NCBI RefSeq assembly: GCF_030269765.1
Contig: NZ_BSTX01000003.1
Coordinates: 434,001 to 498,000, forward strand
DNA from: Actinorhabdospora filicis
GTDB taxonomy: Bacteria; Actinomycetota; Actinomycetes; Mycobacteriales; Micromonosporaceae
Length of the DNA stretch: 64,000 bases
Direction: 5' to 3'
A program made the position numbers and the translations under genes. The notes beneath the pieces were generated by a model that was given only the letters and a program-made list of their open reading frames with translations, was not told the DNA's origin and made no database searches. Of this stretch, positions 42,123 to 50,598 are shown one piece after another. Each line of letters begins with the position of its first letter. Within the stretch, counting starts at the first letter, position 1.

Positions 42123-42469
42123 GACCGCTCACCCCCGAAGGCCGCGCCGACCGCCGAGGACGGGTCGTCGGGATGCCGCCGCCAGTTGCCGACGGTGTCG
42201 CCGGCGACGCGGACGTCGTCGTAGGCGTGCTGCCGCAGCGCGTCCACCGCCCGGTCGGCGGCCTGGAGCGCGGCGGTGATCATCTCCGCGACCGCCTCGG
42301 GCGTCTGCTGCCGCTTGGCGCCCGGGCGCAGCTGGAGGGACAGGACGTTGCCCGTGCCGTCGCAGATCGCGCGCGCGACGTTGCGGGGGGAGGTGGCCGT
42401 CACCCGTGCCGCGCGCAGTCTCTCGGCCAGTTCGCCGACCTGGCGGGTGGGTGAGCCCTCTTCGTCCAC
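42119..42469 (-). CDS. YbaB/EbfC-family protein
   Basis: A 116-residue protein with the YbaB layout: N-terminal helix QVGELAERLRAARVTATS, central beta strands (GTGNVLSLQLRPGAKRQ) and C-terminal helix AEMITAALQAADRAVDALRQ. YbaB proteins bind DNA as dimers, but variants beside WXG genes may act as chaperones. GTG start after AGGAGG. Ten bp after the preceding YbaB-like gene. Confidence 0.75.
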   Translation of the reverse strand: MDEEGSPTRQVGELAERLRAARVTATSPRNVARAICDGTGNVLSLQLRPGAKRQQTPEAVAEMITAALQAADRAVDALRQHAYDDVRVAGDTVGNWRRHPDDPSSAVGAAFGGERS

Positions 42470-42479
42470 AGTGGACCTC

Positions 42480-42824
42480 CTAGCGGCGGTGTCGCTCGAA
42501 GTCGCGCCATATGCCGGCGGCCGACTCCGCGGCCTTCCGGCGCGCCCTGGCGAGGGCGGCGAGGACGGCCGCGCAGAGCTGGTCCTCCGTCGCTCTGTTG
42601 TACCGGACGCTGTCAAATTCGACCCGCTGAACCTTTCCGCGACCATCGCACGTGACCGTGGCCAGACCGTCCGGGGACCCCGCCGCGACGCGCACGTCGG
42701 CCACCCGCTCACGGACGTCCTCGGCGCGCTCGGCGGCGGCGAGCATGGAGCGCCGGGCGGCCGACAGCCGGCCGAGGAGACCCTCGACCTCTGCGGCGCG
42801 CTCCAGCATCTCCGCGTTCCCCAT
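42480..42824 (-). CDS. YbaB/EbfC-family protein
   Basis: A 114-residue protein with the same fold as its downstream neighbour: coiled N-terminal helix (MLERAAEVEGLLGRLSAARR), then ATVTCDGRGKVQRVEFDSV and a C-terminal helix. GGGGAG precedes the ATG. First gene of the YbaB-YbaB-WXG operon. Two related YbaB proteins in tandem could form a heterodimer. Confidence 0.75.
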   Translation of the reverse strand: MGNAEMLERAAEVEGLLGRLSAARRSMLAAAERAEDVRERVADVRVAAGSPDGLATVTCDGRGKVQRVEFDSVRYNRATEDQLCAAVLAALARARRKAAESAAGIWRDFERHRR

Positions 42825-42886
42825 GGAACTCCCCGTATGTCAAGCCGTGCAGGCAAGTGTGCCAAACATTCGCCCGGCCGGACCGC

Positions 42887-43486
42887 TCAGTATTCGGCGA
42901 TCACCACGTCGAGCCTGCGCGGCCCGTGCACGCCCTCCACCCGGCTCAGCTCGATGTCGCTGGTCGCCGAGGGCCCGCTGATCCACGTCAGCGGCGCGGT
43001 GGGACGCAGCCGCGCCAGCGCCTGCGCCACCCCGGGCGCGATCTGGCGGGTGAACAGCACGCACACGTGCCGGTCGGGGACGAGGGTGAGCGCGCGGCGG
43101 CCCTGCGCGGGCCCGGCGTCCAGCACGATCGTGCCGGTCTCGGCGACCGCCACCGCCGCGCCGGTCAGGACGGCGTCGACGGTGTCGAGCGCGGCCACGT
43201 CCGGATCGCGCAGGACACGGCCGGAGTGGGCCGACAGCCACGCCTCCGGCAGGTCCGGCGGCACCGCCAGCACCCCCACACCGGCGAGGACCCCGCCCAG
43301 CACCGCCGCCAGCTCACCCGGGCCCGCCCGGTGCACCACCGCCTTGTAGTCCCGCAGCCGCCCGGCCATCAGCTCCGGATCGCCCTGCGCCCGGGCGTCC
43401 ACCACCGGACGCGGCGGAGCGGGCGCCTCGGCCGCCCCGTCCAGGGCACCGCGCAGCCGGGCCAGGATCTCCTCGCGCGCGCTCAC
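42887..43486 (-). CDS. lutC: Lactate utilization protein LutC (LUD domain)
   Basis: A 199-residue LUD-domain protein (AVAETGTIVLDAG, LVPDRHVCVL) that forms the L-lactate oxidation complex with LutA and LutB. GTG 43486 overlaps the lutB stop (GTGA). Last gene of lutABC. It lies before the YbaB operon with a 62-bp gap. Confidence 0.92.
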   Translation of the reverse strand: MSAREEILARLRGALDGAAEAPAPPRPVVDARAQGDPELMAGRLRDYKAVVHRAGPGELAAVLGGVLAGVGVLAVPPDLPEAWLSAHSGRVLRDPDVAALDTVDAVLTGAAVAVAETGTIVLDAGPAQGRRALTLVPDRHVCVLFTRQIAPGVAQALARLRPTAPLTWISGPSATSDIELSRVEGVHGPRRLDVVIAEY

Positions 43487-44871
43487 ACGCCCTCCTTCCA
43501 CCGCTCCCGGAACGACTTCGCCGCCGGGAGCGGCAGGTCCCGCGCCGCCGTCCACGCCGACAGCGGCCACGGCGCCCGCCGAAGCGTCCGCCGCCTCCGC
43601 AACGGCAGCGCCGCCGCGCGCAGCGCCCGCGCGTAGCGGCGCGGATCGCGCATCACCCACGACATCGCCCGCATCGCCGCCCGCTCCACCGGGCTCTTGG
43701 GCGCCTCCTGCCGCAGATGCACCAGCACCCGCGGGATGTCGATCTTCACCGGGCACACCTCGTAGCAGGCCCCGCACAGCGTCGAGGCGAACGGCAGCGA
43801 CCGGTTCGCCGCCACCCCCGTCAGCTGCGGCGACAGGATCGCCCCGATCGGACCCGGGTACACCGACCCGTAGGCGTGCCCGCCGGTGCGCTCATAGACC
43901 GGGCACACGTTCAGGCACGCCGAGCAGCGGATGCAGTGCAGCGCCTGGCGTCCCACCTCGTCGGCGAGCACCGCCGAGCGCCCGTTGTCCAGCAGCACGA
44001 TGTGCACGGCCGACGGGCCGTCGGCCACACCCGTCCACATCGACGTGTAGGGGTTCATGCGCTCGCCGGTGGAGGAGCGCGGCAGCAGGCGCAGGAACAC
44101 CTCCAGGTCGGCGAAGGAGGGCACGATCTTCTCCACGCCGACCAGGCTGATGAGCGTCTCGGGCAGGGTCAGGCACATGCGGCCGTTGCCTTCGGACTCC
44201 ACCACCACGAGGGTGCCGGTCTCGGCGACGGCGAAGTTGGCGCCGGAGACGGCGACCTTCGCCGAGAGGAACTTCTCGCGCAGGTGGCGGCGGGCGGCGG
44301 CGGCCAGGTCGGCCGGTTCGTCGCTCACGTCCTGTGCCCCGGGCATCGCCGCGCGGAACAGGTCGCGGATCTCGCCGCGGTTCTTGTGGATGGCCGGGAC
44401 CAGGATGTGCGAGGGGGTGTCCCCGGCGAGCTGGACGATGAGCTCGGCCAGGTCGGTCTCCACCGCGGTGATGCCGCGCGCTTCGAGGGCCTCGTTGAGG
44501 CCGATCTCCTGGGTGGCCATCGATTTGACCTTGACCACTTCGGACTCGCCGGTGGCCGCGATGAGGTCGCCGATGATCGCGCAGGCCTCGGTGGCGTCCC
44601 GCGCCCAGTGGACGGTGGCCCCGGCGGCCGCCGCGGCCTCCTCGAAGCGCTCCAGCAGCTCGGGCAGGTGGCGCATGGTGTGCGCCTTGATGGCGCGACC
44701 GGCCTCGCGCAGCTCCTCCCAGTCGTCCACCTCACCGACCACGGCGGCGCGCTTGGCGCGGATGGTGCCGGTGGCGTGGCGCAGGTTGCGGCGCAACCGG
44801 TCGTCGGCCAGCAGCGGCAGCGCGGCCCTGGGGAAGTCGGCGCCGGAGAGGTTGCCGGTGCCGTGCGTCAT
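43483..44871 (-). CDS. lutB: Lactate utilization iron-sulfur protein LutB
   Basis: A 462-residue protein with an N-terminal LUD domain (VAETGTLVVVESEGNG) and two [4Fe-4S] motifs, CIRCSACLNVCP and CGACYEVCP, in the C-terminal third. It moves electrons from lactate oxidation. ATG 44871 overlaps the lutA stop (ATGA). An arginine-rich tail follows. Middle gene of the lut operon. Confidence 0.95.
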   Translation of the reverse strand: MTHGTGNLSGADFPRAALPLLADDRLRRNLRHATGTIRAKRAAVVGEVDDWEELREAGRAIKAHTMRHLPELLERFEEAAAAAGATVHWARDATEACAIIGDLIAATGESEVVKVKSMATQEIGLNEALEARGITAVETDLAELIVQLAGDTPSHILVPAIHKNRGEIRDLFRAAMPGAQDVSDEPADLAAAARRHLREKFLSAKVAVSGANFAVAETGTLVVVESEGNGRMCLTLPETLISLVGVEKIVPSFADLEVFLRLLPRSSTGERMNPYTSMWTGVADGPSAVHIVLLDNGRSAVLADEVGRQALHCIRCSACLNVCPVYERTGGHAYGSVYPGPIGAILSPQLTGVAANRSLPFASTLCGACYEVCPVKIDIPRVLVHLRQEAPKSPVERAAMRAMSWVMRDPRRYARALRAAALPLRRRRTLRRAPWPLSAWTAARDLPLPAAKSFRERWKEGV

Positions 44872-45575
44872 GAGCCCTCCCCGGCGGCCAGGATCTCGGC
44901 GTAGTGGACGGTCCGCAGCCCGGATCCGGCGCGGGACAGCCCGCCGCCGATGTGGGCGAGGCAGGAGTTGTCGGCGGCGGCCAGAACGTCGGCGCCGGTG
45001 GACTCGGCGGCGCGGCACTTGTCGGCCAGCATCGCCGCCGAGACCCCGGCGTTCTTCAGCGCGAAGGTACCGCCGAAGCCGCAGCACTCCTCCGCGCCGG
45101 GCAGCGGGACGAGGTCGATGCCGCGCACCGCCCGCAGCAGCCGCAGCGGCCGCTCGCCCAGCCCGAGGACGCGCATCCCGTGGCAGGTGGGGTGATAGGC
45201 GACCCGGTGCGGGTAGGACGCGCCGGTGTCGGTGACGCCGAGGACGTCGGTGAGCAGCTCGGAGAGCTCGTAGGTGCGCGCGGCCACGTCCGCCGCCTCC
45301 GGCACCAGGCGCGGATACCACTCGCGGACCATCGCCGCGCACGAGCCGCTCGGGGTGACCACGGCGTCGTAGGGGGCGAAGACCTCGGCGTAGTGCCGCA
45401 CGAGCGGCAGCGCCTCGTCCCGGTAGCCGGAGTTGGCGTGCAGCTGGCCGCAGCAGGTCTGCGCCCCGGGGAACTCCACCGCGTGCCCGAGCCGCCGCAG
45501 CAGGCGCACCACCGCCTCGCCCGTGGCCGGGTACACGAGGTCGTTGACGCAGGTGATGAACAGCGCGAGCCGCAT
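44868..45575 (-). CDS. lutA: Lactate utilization protein LutA (CCG domain)
   Basis: A 235-residue protein with two CCG cysteine-rich motifs (TCCGQL and ECCGFGG) that bind an Fe-S or heterodisulfide-reductase-like centre. First gene of lutABC, for use of L-lactate as carbon source. ATG 45575 (MRLALFITCVND) is chosen: CAGGAT (complement of 45583-45588) lies 7 nt upstream, so the in-frame ATG at 45584 would fall inside the -10. Confidence 0.92.
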   Translation of the reverse strand: MRLALFITCVNDLVYPATGEAVVRLLRRLGHAVEFPGAQTCCGQLHANSGYRDEALPLVRHYAEVFAPYDAVVTPSGSCAAMVREWYPRLVPEAADVAARTYELSELLTDVLGVTDTGASYPHRVAYHPTCHGMRVLGLGERPLRLLRAVRGIDLVPLPGAEECCGFGGTFALKNAGVSAAMLADKCRAAESTGADVLAAADNSCLAHIGGGLSRAGSGLRTVHYAEILAAGEGS

Positions 45576-45710
45576 GGCCGCCATCCTGCCGTACGCCACG
45601 CGACCGCCGGTGGAGGCGGCACCACCCGCGGGAAGCGGCAGTAGGGCATCATCGCGGCGAAGCGCCGCTTCGGCGCGAATTCCGGCATCCCCTCAAAGAG
45701 GAGTACATCC

Positions 45711-46238
45711 GTGTACCCCGACGCCCTGACCGATCTCGAACAACGGCTCCACGACGGCGACGACATCGCCGACGCACACCTCCTGGCCGCGCTCCCGGCA
45801 CTGCTGGCCAAGGCCGTCCACGCCGAGCCCGCCTTCCGCGACCGCGTCCTGCGCATGGCCGCCGCCGGCGTGACCGGCCACGCCCGCACCCGCCCCGAGC
45901 CGACCCGCCGCCACTGGGACGGCATGTGGCGCTCGGCCCTGCCGACCGTGCTCACCCTCACCGGGCACGAGCAGCCGCAGGTCCGCCGCACCGCCGTGTA
46001 CCTGCTCACCGGCGCCACCGCGCACGCGCCGGACGTCTGCCGCGCCCTGCGGGAGCGCTACCCGCGCGAGCCCGAGCCCTACATTCGCGTGACGCTGCTG
46101 CACACGATGGCCGCGCTCGTCCCGGCCCTGCCCGAGCCGGAGAGGCGTGAGATGTACGAGTGGGCCGCGCCGCTGACCGGCCCGGCCGGTACGGAGGGCT
46201 CGTACGCGGCGGCGCTGCTGGTGCGGGCGGCGTTCTAG
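45711..46238 (+). CDS. HEAT-repeat-like uncharacterised protein
   Basis: A 175-residue helical protein with short repeating helix pairs (HLLAALPALLAKAVHAEPAFRDRVLRM, RRTAVYLLTGATAHAPDVC, IRVTLLHTMAALVPALP) like HEAT or armadillo units. GTG start with AGAGGAG upstream. Its last codons meet a minus-strand coding fragment. Role unknown. Confidence 0.7.
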   Translation: MYPDALTDLEQRLHDGDDIADAHLLAALPALLAKAVHAEPAFRDRVLRMAAAGVTGHARTRPEPTRRHWDGMWRSALPTVLTLTGHEQPQVRRTAVYLLTGATAHAPDVCRALRERYPREPEPYIRVTLLHTMAALVPALPEPERREMYEWAAPLTGPAGTEGSYAAALLVRAAF

Positions 46239-46325
46239 CCGAAGACCCGCATGAACGCCCAGACGCCCTCGTCCAGCAGGCGGTCCACCACCTCCGGCGC
46301 GATCTCCACCGCCCCGAAGTAGGAC
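46235..46325 (-). pseudogene. C-terminal fragment of a lost gene
   Basis: The minus-strand frame ending at 46235 reads AVEIAPEVVDRLLDEGVW then AFMRVFG, with every third position G or C for about 30 codons. Upstream, the likely continuation moves to another frame near 46335 and no start with a ribosome site is present. This looks like the 3' remnant of a gene broken by a frameshift or deletion. Family not recognised. Confidence 0.45.
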
Positions 46326-46355
46326 TGCCTGCCGCCCGGGTGGGGGCTCGATGGT

Positions 46356-46564
46356 GTGGAGGCCACGGTGGTCCTGGACGGCAACGGCGGCGAGACCGGA
46401 CGGGCCCCGCTGGAGCGACCGGTGCTCGGCGGGCGGCAGGTGGTGTTCGGGGGGGCCTCGGGTACGCAGGTGGAGTCGTCGGCCGCGGATCTGTTCGAGC
46501 GGGGGACCGTCGCGCGGTCGGGGTGGTGGGGAAGGTGGTGTTGGTGCCGTAATTTCGATCCCAC
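46356..46564 (+). pseudogene. Possible coding remnant or small gene
   Basis: The plus-strand frame from GTG 46356 has near-perfect G/C third positions for about 50 codons (VEATVVLDGNGGETGR...LFERGTVARSG), then decays into Trp/Cys-rich sequence before the next gene. No ribosome site is clear. It may be the end of a lost gene or chance in high-GC DNA; the opposite strand also looks coding-like here. Confidence 0.35.
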
Positions 46565-47395
46565 ATGACTTCCCACATCGAGCGCGCCCGCGCCTCCCTC
46601 GACGGCCTGTCCGTCGGGGACGCGCTGGGCGCGCAGTTCTTCGTGCCCGCCAACCGCCCCCACCACCGCGACCACACCATCCCCCCGGGCCCGTGGCCCT
46701 GGACCGACGACACCCAGATGGCCGCCGCCCTCCTCACCCACCTGGAGCGGCACGGCACGGTCCAGCAGGACCGGCTCGCCGCCGACTTCGCCGAAGCCTT
46801 CGACCTCTACCGCGGCTACGGGCCCGGCGCGGGCCGCCTCCTGCGCCTGGTCCGCGACGGAGGCGACTGGCGCGAGCTGTCCCGCGAGTCCTTCGGCGGC
46901 ACCGGATCCCTCGGCAATGGCGCGGCCATGCGCGTCGCCCCGCTCGGCGTGTGGTTCCACGGTGACCCGGACACCGCCGCCGCCCAGGCCGCCCTCTCCG
47001 CCGCGATCACCCACGCCCACCCCGAGGGCGTCGCGGGAGCCGTCGCGATCGCCGTCGCCGCCGCCACGTCCCCCGACGGCGTCCTCGATCGCGTCCTCCC
47101 GTACCTGCCGCCCGGCCCGCTGCGCGCCCGTGTCGACCGCGCCCGTGCCATCACCGACCCGGCCGAGGCGGTCTACGAGCTGGGCAACGGCGCCGAGGTC
47201 ACCGCGCTCGACACCGTCCCGTTCTGCCTGTGGACCGCCGCCCGGCACGCCGGCGACTTCCGCGCGGCCTTCTGGGCGACCGCCTCCGCCGGGGGCGATG
47301 TCGACACCACCTGCGCCATCGTGGGCGGCCTGGTCGCGGCATGGGGAGCGCGCTCGCCGAAAGAGTGGCTCGCGAGGCGCGAGCCACTCTCCTGA
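46565..47395 (+). CDS. ADP-ribosylglycohydrolase family protein
   Basis: A 276-residue DraG-like enzyme. Metal-binding motifs are PWTDDTQMA near residue 43 and GGDVDTTCAIVGG near the C-terminus; SLGNGAAMRVAPLG is also typical. It removes ADP-ribose from modified proteins or nucleic acids, or processes ADP-ribose-like small molecules. TAATTT stands nine nt before the ATG. No DraT/ADP-ribosyltransferase is nearby. Confidence 0.93.
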   Translation: MTSHIERARASLDGLSVGDALGAQFFVPANRPHHRDHTIPPGPWPWTDDTQMAAALLTHLERHGTVQQDRLAADFAEAFDLYRGYGPGAGRLLRLVRDGGDWRELSRESFGGTGSLGNGAAMRVAPLGVWFHGDPDTAAAQAALSAAITHAHPEGVAGAVAIAVAAATSPDGVLDRVLPYLPPGPLRARVDRARAITDPAEAVYELGNGAEVTALDTVPFCLWTAARHAGDFRAAFWATASAGGDVDTTCAIVGGLVAAWGARSPKEWLARREPLS

Positions 47396-47423
47396 CGCGT
47401 GTGTCGGTGTCCGTCATCGGGGG

Positions 47424-48440
47424 TCACCGTGTGGCGGCCTCCTTCTCCGGCGTGGCGAGCTCGGGCCGGTCGCCCGTCCGGCGGACCCAGTAGGCCCAGG
47501 CGGCCGTTCCCAGCGCCATTCCCCACACCGCGAAGAGGGTGGCGGGCATCGTGGTTCCCCAGTTCTCCCACTCGGGGATCATTCGCACGCCCATCAGTCC
47601 GGCGGGGATCACCGCGATCGCCACGATTCCGGCGGGGATGACGGCGGTGAGGGGGTGGATCGGGCGTCCGGCGCGCCAGAACACCCAGCGGGGCCACACT
47701 TCGCCCCAGCGGGCCACGAGGCCGTGGGTGAGGAGGGCGCCGACGGCCGAGGCGGCGGCGAGGCCGAGGCCGATCTCCAGCATCCCGGGCGTGTCCTGCA
47801 TCATCTTCAGGAAATCGTCGGTGATGCCGAGGGGCCAGCCGAAGTACCAGGCCAGGCGGGTTGTGTCGTAGGGGATCGTGGCGGCCAGCGAGACCCAGAC
47901 CGCGATGCGGCCGATGCGGGCGGCTCTGGCGTAGGGGACGCGGCGGACCTTCGTGCGTCCGGCGGTGACGGCGGTCAGCGCCCACAGCGCGCCCCAGACG
48001 AACACCAGGATCAGGTTCACGCGGTGCCAGTAGAGGATGTCGCCGATGCCGTCCTGCGGTCCGGGGACGCCGGTGAAGGCGAAGACGATCAGCAGCGGCG
48101 AGAACGCCACCACGGCGAGCAGTGTGTAGTCGGGGATCAGCAGGCCGAACACACCCGCCTGGATCCAGGCGAGCACCAGCCACCACTTCTTCGCCGGGCG
48201 CTTCGCCATCACCACCGCCAGGACGGCCCCGGCGATGCCGATCGCGGCGATGAAGGGGCCGACCACGGCGGCGCGGCTGGGTTCGAGGAGGGAGGCCGAC
48301 GAGTGGTCGTCGTCGACCTTCGCGAAGGGGTAGCCGTCCCCGCCCAGGGCCCAGTAGGCCCCGGCGAGTCCGTACAGCAGCGACCAGGCGGCGGTGGCGT
48401 AGGCGACCACGTGCGGTCGCGTCTTGACCCATCGGAACAT
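47424..48440 (-). CDS. Uncharacterised polytopic membrane protein
   Basis: A 338-residue protein with about eight to nine membrane helices, beginning HVVAYATAAWSLLYGLAGAYWALGG. Charged loops (KVDDDHSSASLLEP; LEIGLGL) are conserved-looking. GAGGCT 6 nt before the ATG fits the leaderless pattern. No transporter family is recognised; the sequence resembles hypothetical membrane proteins common in actinomycetes. Confidence 0.75.
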   Translation of the reverse strand: MFRWVKTRPHVVAYATAAWSLLYGLAGAYWALGGDGYPFAKVDDDHSSASLLEPSRAAVVGPFIAAIGIAGAVLAVVMAKRPAKKWWLVLAWIQAGVFGLLIPDYTLLAVVAFSPLLIVFAFTGVPGPQDGIGDILYWHRVNLILVFVWGALWALTAVTAGRTKVRRVPYARAARIGRIAVWVSLAATIPYDTTRLAWYFGWPLGITDDFLKMMQDTPGMLEIGLGLAAASAVGALLTHGLVARWGEVWPRWVFWRAGRPIHPLTAVIPAGIVAIAVIPAGLMGVRMIPEWENWGTTMPATLFAVWGMALGTAAWAYWVRRTGDRPELATPEKEAATR

Positions 48441-48547
48441 GCCTCCAGCCTCATCGGACGGACGCGATCGCAGGAGATGCCGATCGGCACCTTCGGCCCC
48501 GCGTTGACCGCCCTCGATGTGCCGGACGGCACGGGTAGCCTTCGGCG

Positions 48548-49021
48548 GTGATCAAGATCGAGCTCGTCCGCGCCGACCACGCACCCGCCCTGCTGGCCTT
48601 CGAGCGGGCGAACCGCGAGTACTTCGCCGCCTCCGTGCCCGACCGCGGCGACCACTTCTTCACCGAGTACGCCGAACGCCACGCCGCCCTCCTGTCCCGG
48701 CAGGAGGAGGGGACCGACTGGTTCCACGTCCTGCTCGACGGCGACGCGGTCGTCGGCCGCGTCAACCTCGTCGAGGCCAACGACGGCTCGGCCGAGCTCG
48801 GCTACCGCATCGCCGAGAGCGCCACCGGACGCGGGCTCGCCACCTGGGCCGTCGGCGAGGTCGTCGAGCTGGCGCGCGGCTATGGGCTGCGCGAGCTGCG
48901 CGCCAAGACCACCGCCGATAACCTCGCCTCGCGCAAGGTCCTCACGCGCGCGGGCTTCACCGAGACCGGCGAGCTGGAGATCAGTGGCGCGCCGGGGTTC
49001 GGGTACGTGCTGGCCTTGTGA
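48548..49021 (+). CDS. GNAT N-acetyltransferase
   Basis: A 157-residue acetyltransferase of the RimJ/RimL-like branch (ELGYRIAESATGRGLATWAVGEVVELAR, NLASRKVLTRAGFTETGEL). GTG 48548 lies 6 nt after TAGCCT (48536-48541), the leaderless pattern. Substrate could be a ribosomal protein N-terminus or a small molecule. Confidence 0.88.
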   Translation: MIKIELVRADHAPALLAFERANREYFAASVPDRGDHFFTEYAERHAALLSRQEEGTDWFHVLLDGDAVVGRVNLVEANDGSAELGYRIAESATGRGLATWAVGEVVELARGYGLRELRAKTTADNLASRKVLTRAGFTETGELEISGAPGFGYVLAL

Positions 49022-49033
49022 GACGAGCTGGAA

Positions 49034-49056
49034 CCTTACAAGCGGAGGGTCGCAGG
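49034..49056 (+). repeat. tRNA-Val fragment (possible attachment-site remnant)
   Basis: Exactly complementary to 49353-49375 inside the tRNA-Val gene: 23 of 23 bases, covering the anticodon loop, right anticodon stem, variable loop and start of the T stem. Tyrosine recombinases often use this part of tRNA genes as their core attachment site. It is inverted relative to the tRNA and 296 bp away. Confidence 0.85.
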
Positions 49057-49302
49057 CCACCGGACGCGCGAGAGCGTGGGAGCCGCGCCGGGGCGGTGAC
49101 GGTCCCGCCCAAGCCTTGCCCTGGAAGAGACCACCGTGCGATCCGGCCGGCGCTCGAAGGCTTCGCCCGCAGCTCCGAGCGGTGGGAGCGGAACCCCCGG
49201 GCGTGACGCACGCGAGGTCGCAGCCCGCCGCCATCGACACCGGAGTGGGCCATGTCGGGCTGCCCCGGCCATCCGTCCCCGGCCTGCGAAAAAGGGCCCC
49301 CA

Positions 49303-49318
49303 CCCACCATCCGGTGGG
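49303..49318 (-). terminator. Probable terminator of tRNA-Val
   Basis: CCCACC paired with GGTGGG over ATCC. On the minus strand the hairpin is followed about 9 nt later by a five-T run (49288-49293). It lies about 15 bp beyond the tRNA 3' end. Confidence 0.65.
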
Positions 49319-49332
49319 CGAGAACCCGAGTG

Positions 49333-49404
49333 TGGGCGCGGCAGGTTTCGAACCTGCGACCCTCCGCTTGTAAGGCGGATGCTCTCCCGCTGAGCTACGC
49401 GCCC
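49333..49404 (-). tRNA. tRNA-Val (anticodon UAC)
   Basis: A 72-nt cloverleaf. Acceptor GGGCGCG pairs with CGCGCCC and is followed by discriminator A. D stem GCTC/GAGC. Anticodon stem TCCGC/GCGGA with loop CTTACAA, giving anticodon TAC. T arm GCAGG TTCGAAA CCTGC. CCA is not encoded. Its position next to ahpE and aceE matches the conserved actinobacterial neighbourhood. Confidence 0.97.
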
Positions 49405-49492
49405 TTACCGCCCGTTAACCCGGGCGGGTCCGACAAGACTACCCACCGGCTTCCGGCGCGCGCACGCCACCCGTGGGCGGCGTGCGGGCCGG

Positions 49493-49957
49493 TCAGCCGT
49501 TGAGGTCGGCGAGGGCCTTGGCCCAGCGGGTGGGGTCGCGGGGTTCGCCGGGCGGGTTCATCTCCGCGAAGCGGATGACGCCCGCCCGGTCGATGACGAA
49601 GGTGCCGCGGTTGGCGACGCCCTTCTCGTCGTCGAAGACGCCGTAGGCCTGTGCGACCGCGCCGTGGGGCCAGAAGTCGGCCAGGAGGGGGAAGTCGAAC
49701 CCCTCCTGGCGGGCCCAGACCTTGTGGGCGAAGACCGAATCGACGCTGATGGTGAGGACCGCCACATCGCCGGAGCCGAAGGCGCTCGGGTCGTCGCGGA
49801 CGCCGCACAGCTCGCCGCGGCACACGCCGGTGAAGGCGAGGGGGTAGAAGACCAGCAGGACGTTCTTGACGCCGTGGAACGACGACAGGGTGACGTCCTG
49901 GTTGTTCTGGTCCCGCAAGGTGAAGTCGGGTGCCGTGGCGCCGACTTTCAGGGGCAT
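49493..49957 (-). CDS. ahpE: AhpE-type one-cysteine peroxiredoxin
   Basis: A 154-residue peroxiredoxin that reduces hydroperoxides. The peroxidatic Cys46 lies in FYPLAFTGVCRGEL; Cys51 follows closely. The N-terminus KVGATAPDFTLRDQNNQDV and length match mycobacterial AhpE. ATG at 49957 overlaps the DUF3052 stop by one base (TGATG), so the two are coupled. Confidence 0.94.
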   Translation of the reverse strand: MPLKVGATAPDFTLRDQNNQDVTLSSFHGVKNVLLVFYPLAFTGVCRGELCGVRDDPSAFGSGDVAVLTISVDSVFAHKVWARQEGFDFPLLADFWPHGAVAQAYGVFDDEKGVANRGTFVIDRAGVIRFAEMNPPGEPRDPTRWAKALADLNG

Positions 49958-50385
49958 CAGCGCCGGCCGGTCTTGGGGCTCACCAGGCGAGAAGCGATCC
50001 AGTCCTTGCCCGCGTTCACGTTCGAGGTCTGCTGGAGACCGACGGTCGAGGCCGCCTCGGCGATGTCGGAGGGCTCGATGTGCCCCTCGCGGCCCGCCTT
50101 GGGGACCAGCAACCAGATGACGCCCGACTCGGCGAGCGGCGAGCGGACGTCGACGAGCACGTCGGCGAGGTCCCCGTCCTCCTCTCGCCACCACAGGAGC
50201 ACGGTGTCGACCACCTCGTCGGTGTCCTCGTCGACGAATTCATCGACCCGCTCCAGAACCGCGTCACGGAGTTCCTCGGCCACGTCCTCGTCGTAGCCGA
50301 CCTCCATGACGACCTGTCCCGGCCCGATGTTCAGCCGATCGGCGAGGTCCTGGACTCCGCCGGCCTGACCAGCCGTCGCGCTCAC
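49957..50385 (-). CDS. DUF3052 family protein
   Basis: A 142-residue acidic protein with the DUF3052 pattern (DRLNIGPGQVVMEVGYDEDV, VLLWWREEDGDLADVLVDV, GVIWLLVPKAGREGHIEPSD). It is conserved in actinobacteria between aceE and ahpE; function unknown. GTG 50385 has AAGGAGG about 10 nt upstream. Divergent from aceE. Confidence 0.93.
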   Translation of the reverse strand: MSATAGQAGGVQDLADRLNIGPGQVVMEVGYDEDVAEELRDAVLERVDEFVDEDTDEVVDTVLLWWREEDGDLADVLVDVRSPLAESGVIWLLVPKAGREGHIEPSDIAEAASTVGLQQTSNVNAGKDWIASRLVSPKTGRR

Positions 50386-50598
50386 TGTGTGGTGCCTCCT
50401 TGTCTCATGCCCATGTGTTGGTCATCGCGCGCCCTGAGAATAGCGAAAACCCGCCCGCGCGTGGTCGAGGAATGCCGCCCCGCCCGACGTGTGGTCGCCG
50501 TCCCAGTAGATCGGGTCCTCACGCTACCTGCCGGGGGCTCAGGGGGCAGGATGGGGAGCGACACCGTAGTCCATTCGTCGAGTTATGAGGGAACGCTA

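Larger units (their letters stand above)
49022..49332. other. Non-coding stretch with inverted tRNA-Val fragment
   Basis: No gene seen between the GNAT stop and the tRNA. Positions 49034-49056 repeat 23 bases of tRNA-Val (anticodon loop to T-arm) in the opposite orientation to the tRNA. A hairpin (49303-49308 with 49313-49318) lies near the tRNA. Confidence 0.7.

Noticed and set aside
49034..49056. A second tRNA gene on the plus strand
   Set aside because: Only the anticodon loop to T-arm part is present. No acceptor, D arm or complete cloverleaf can be built.
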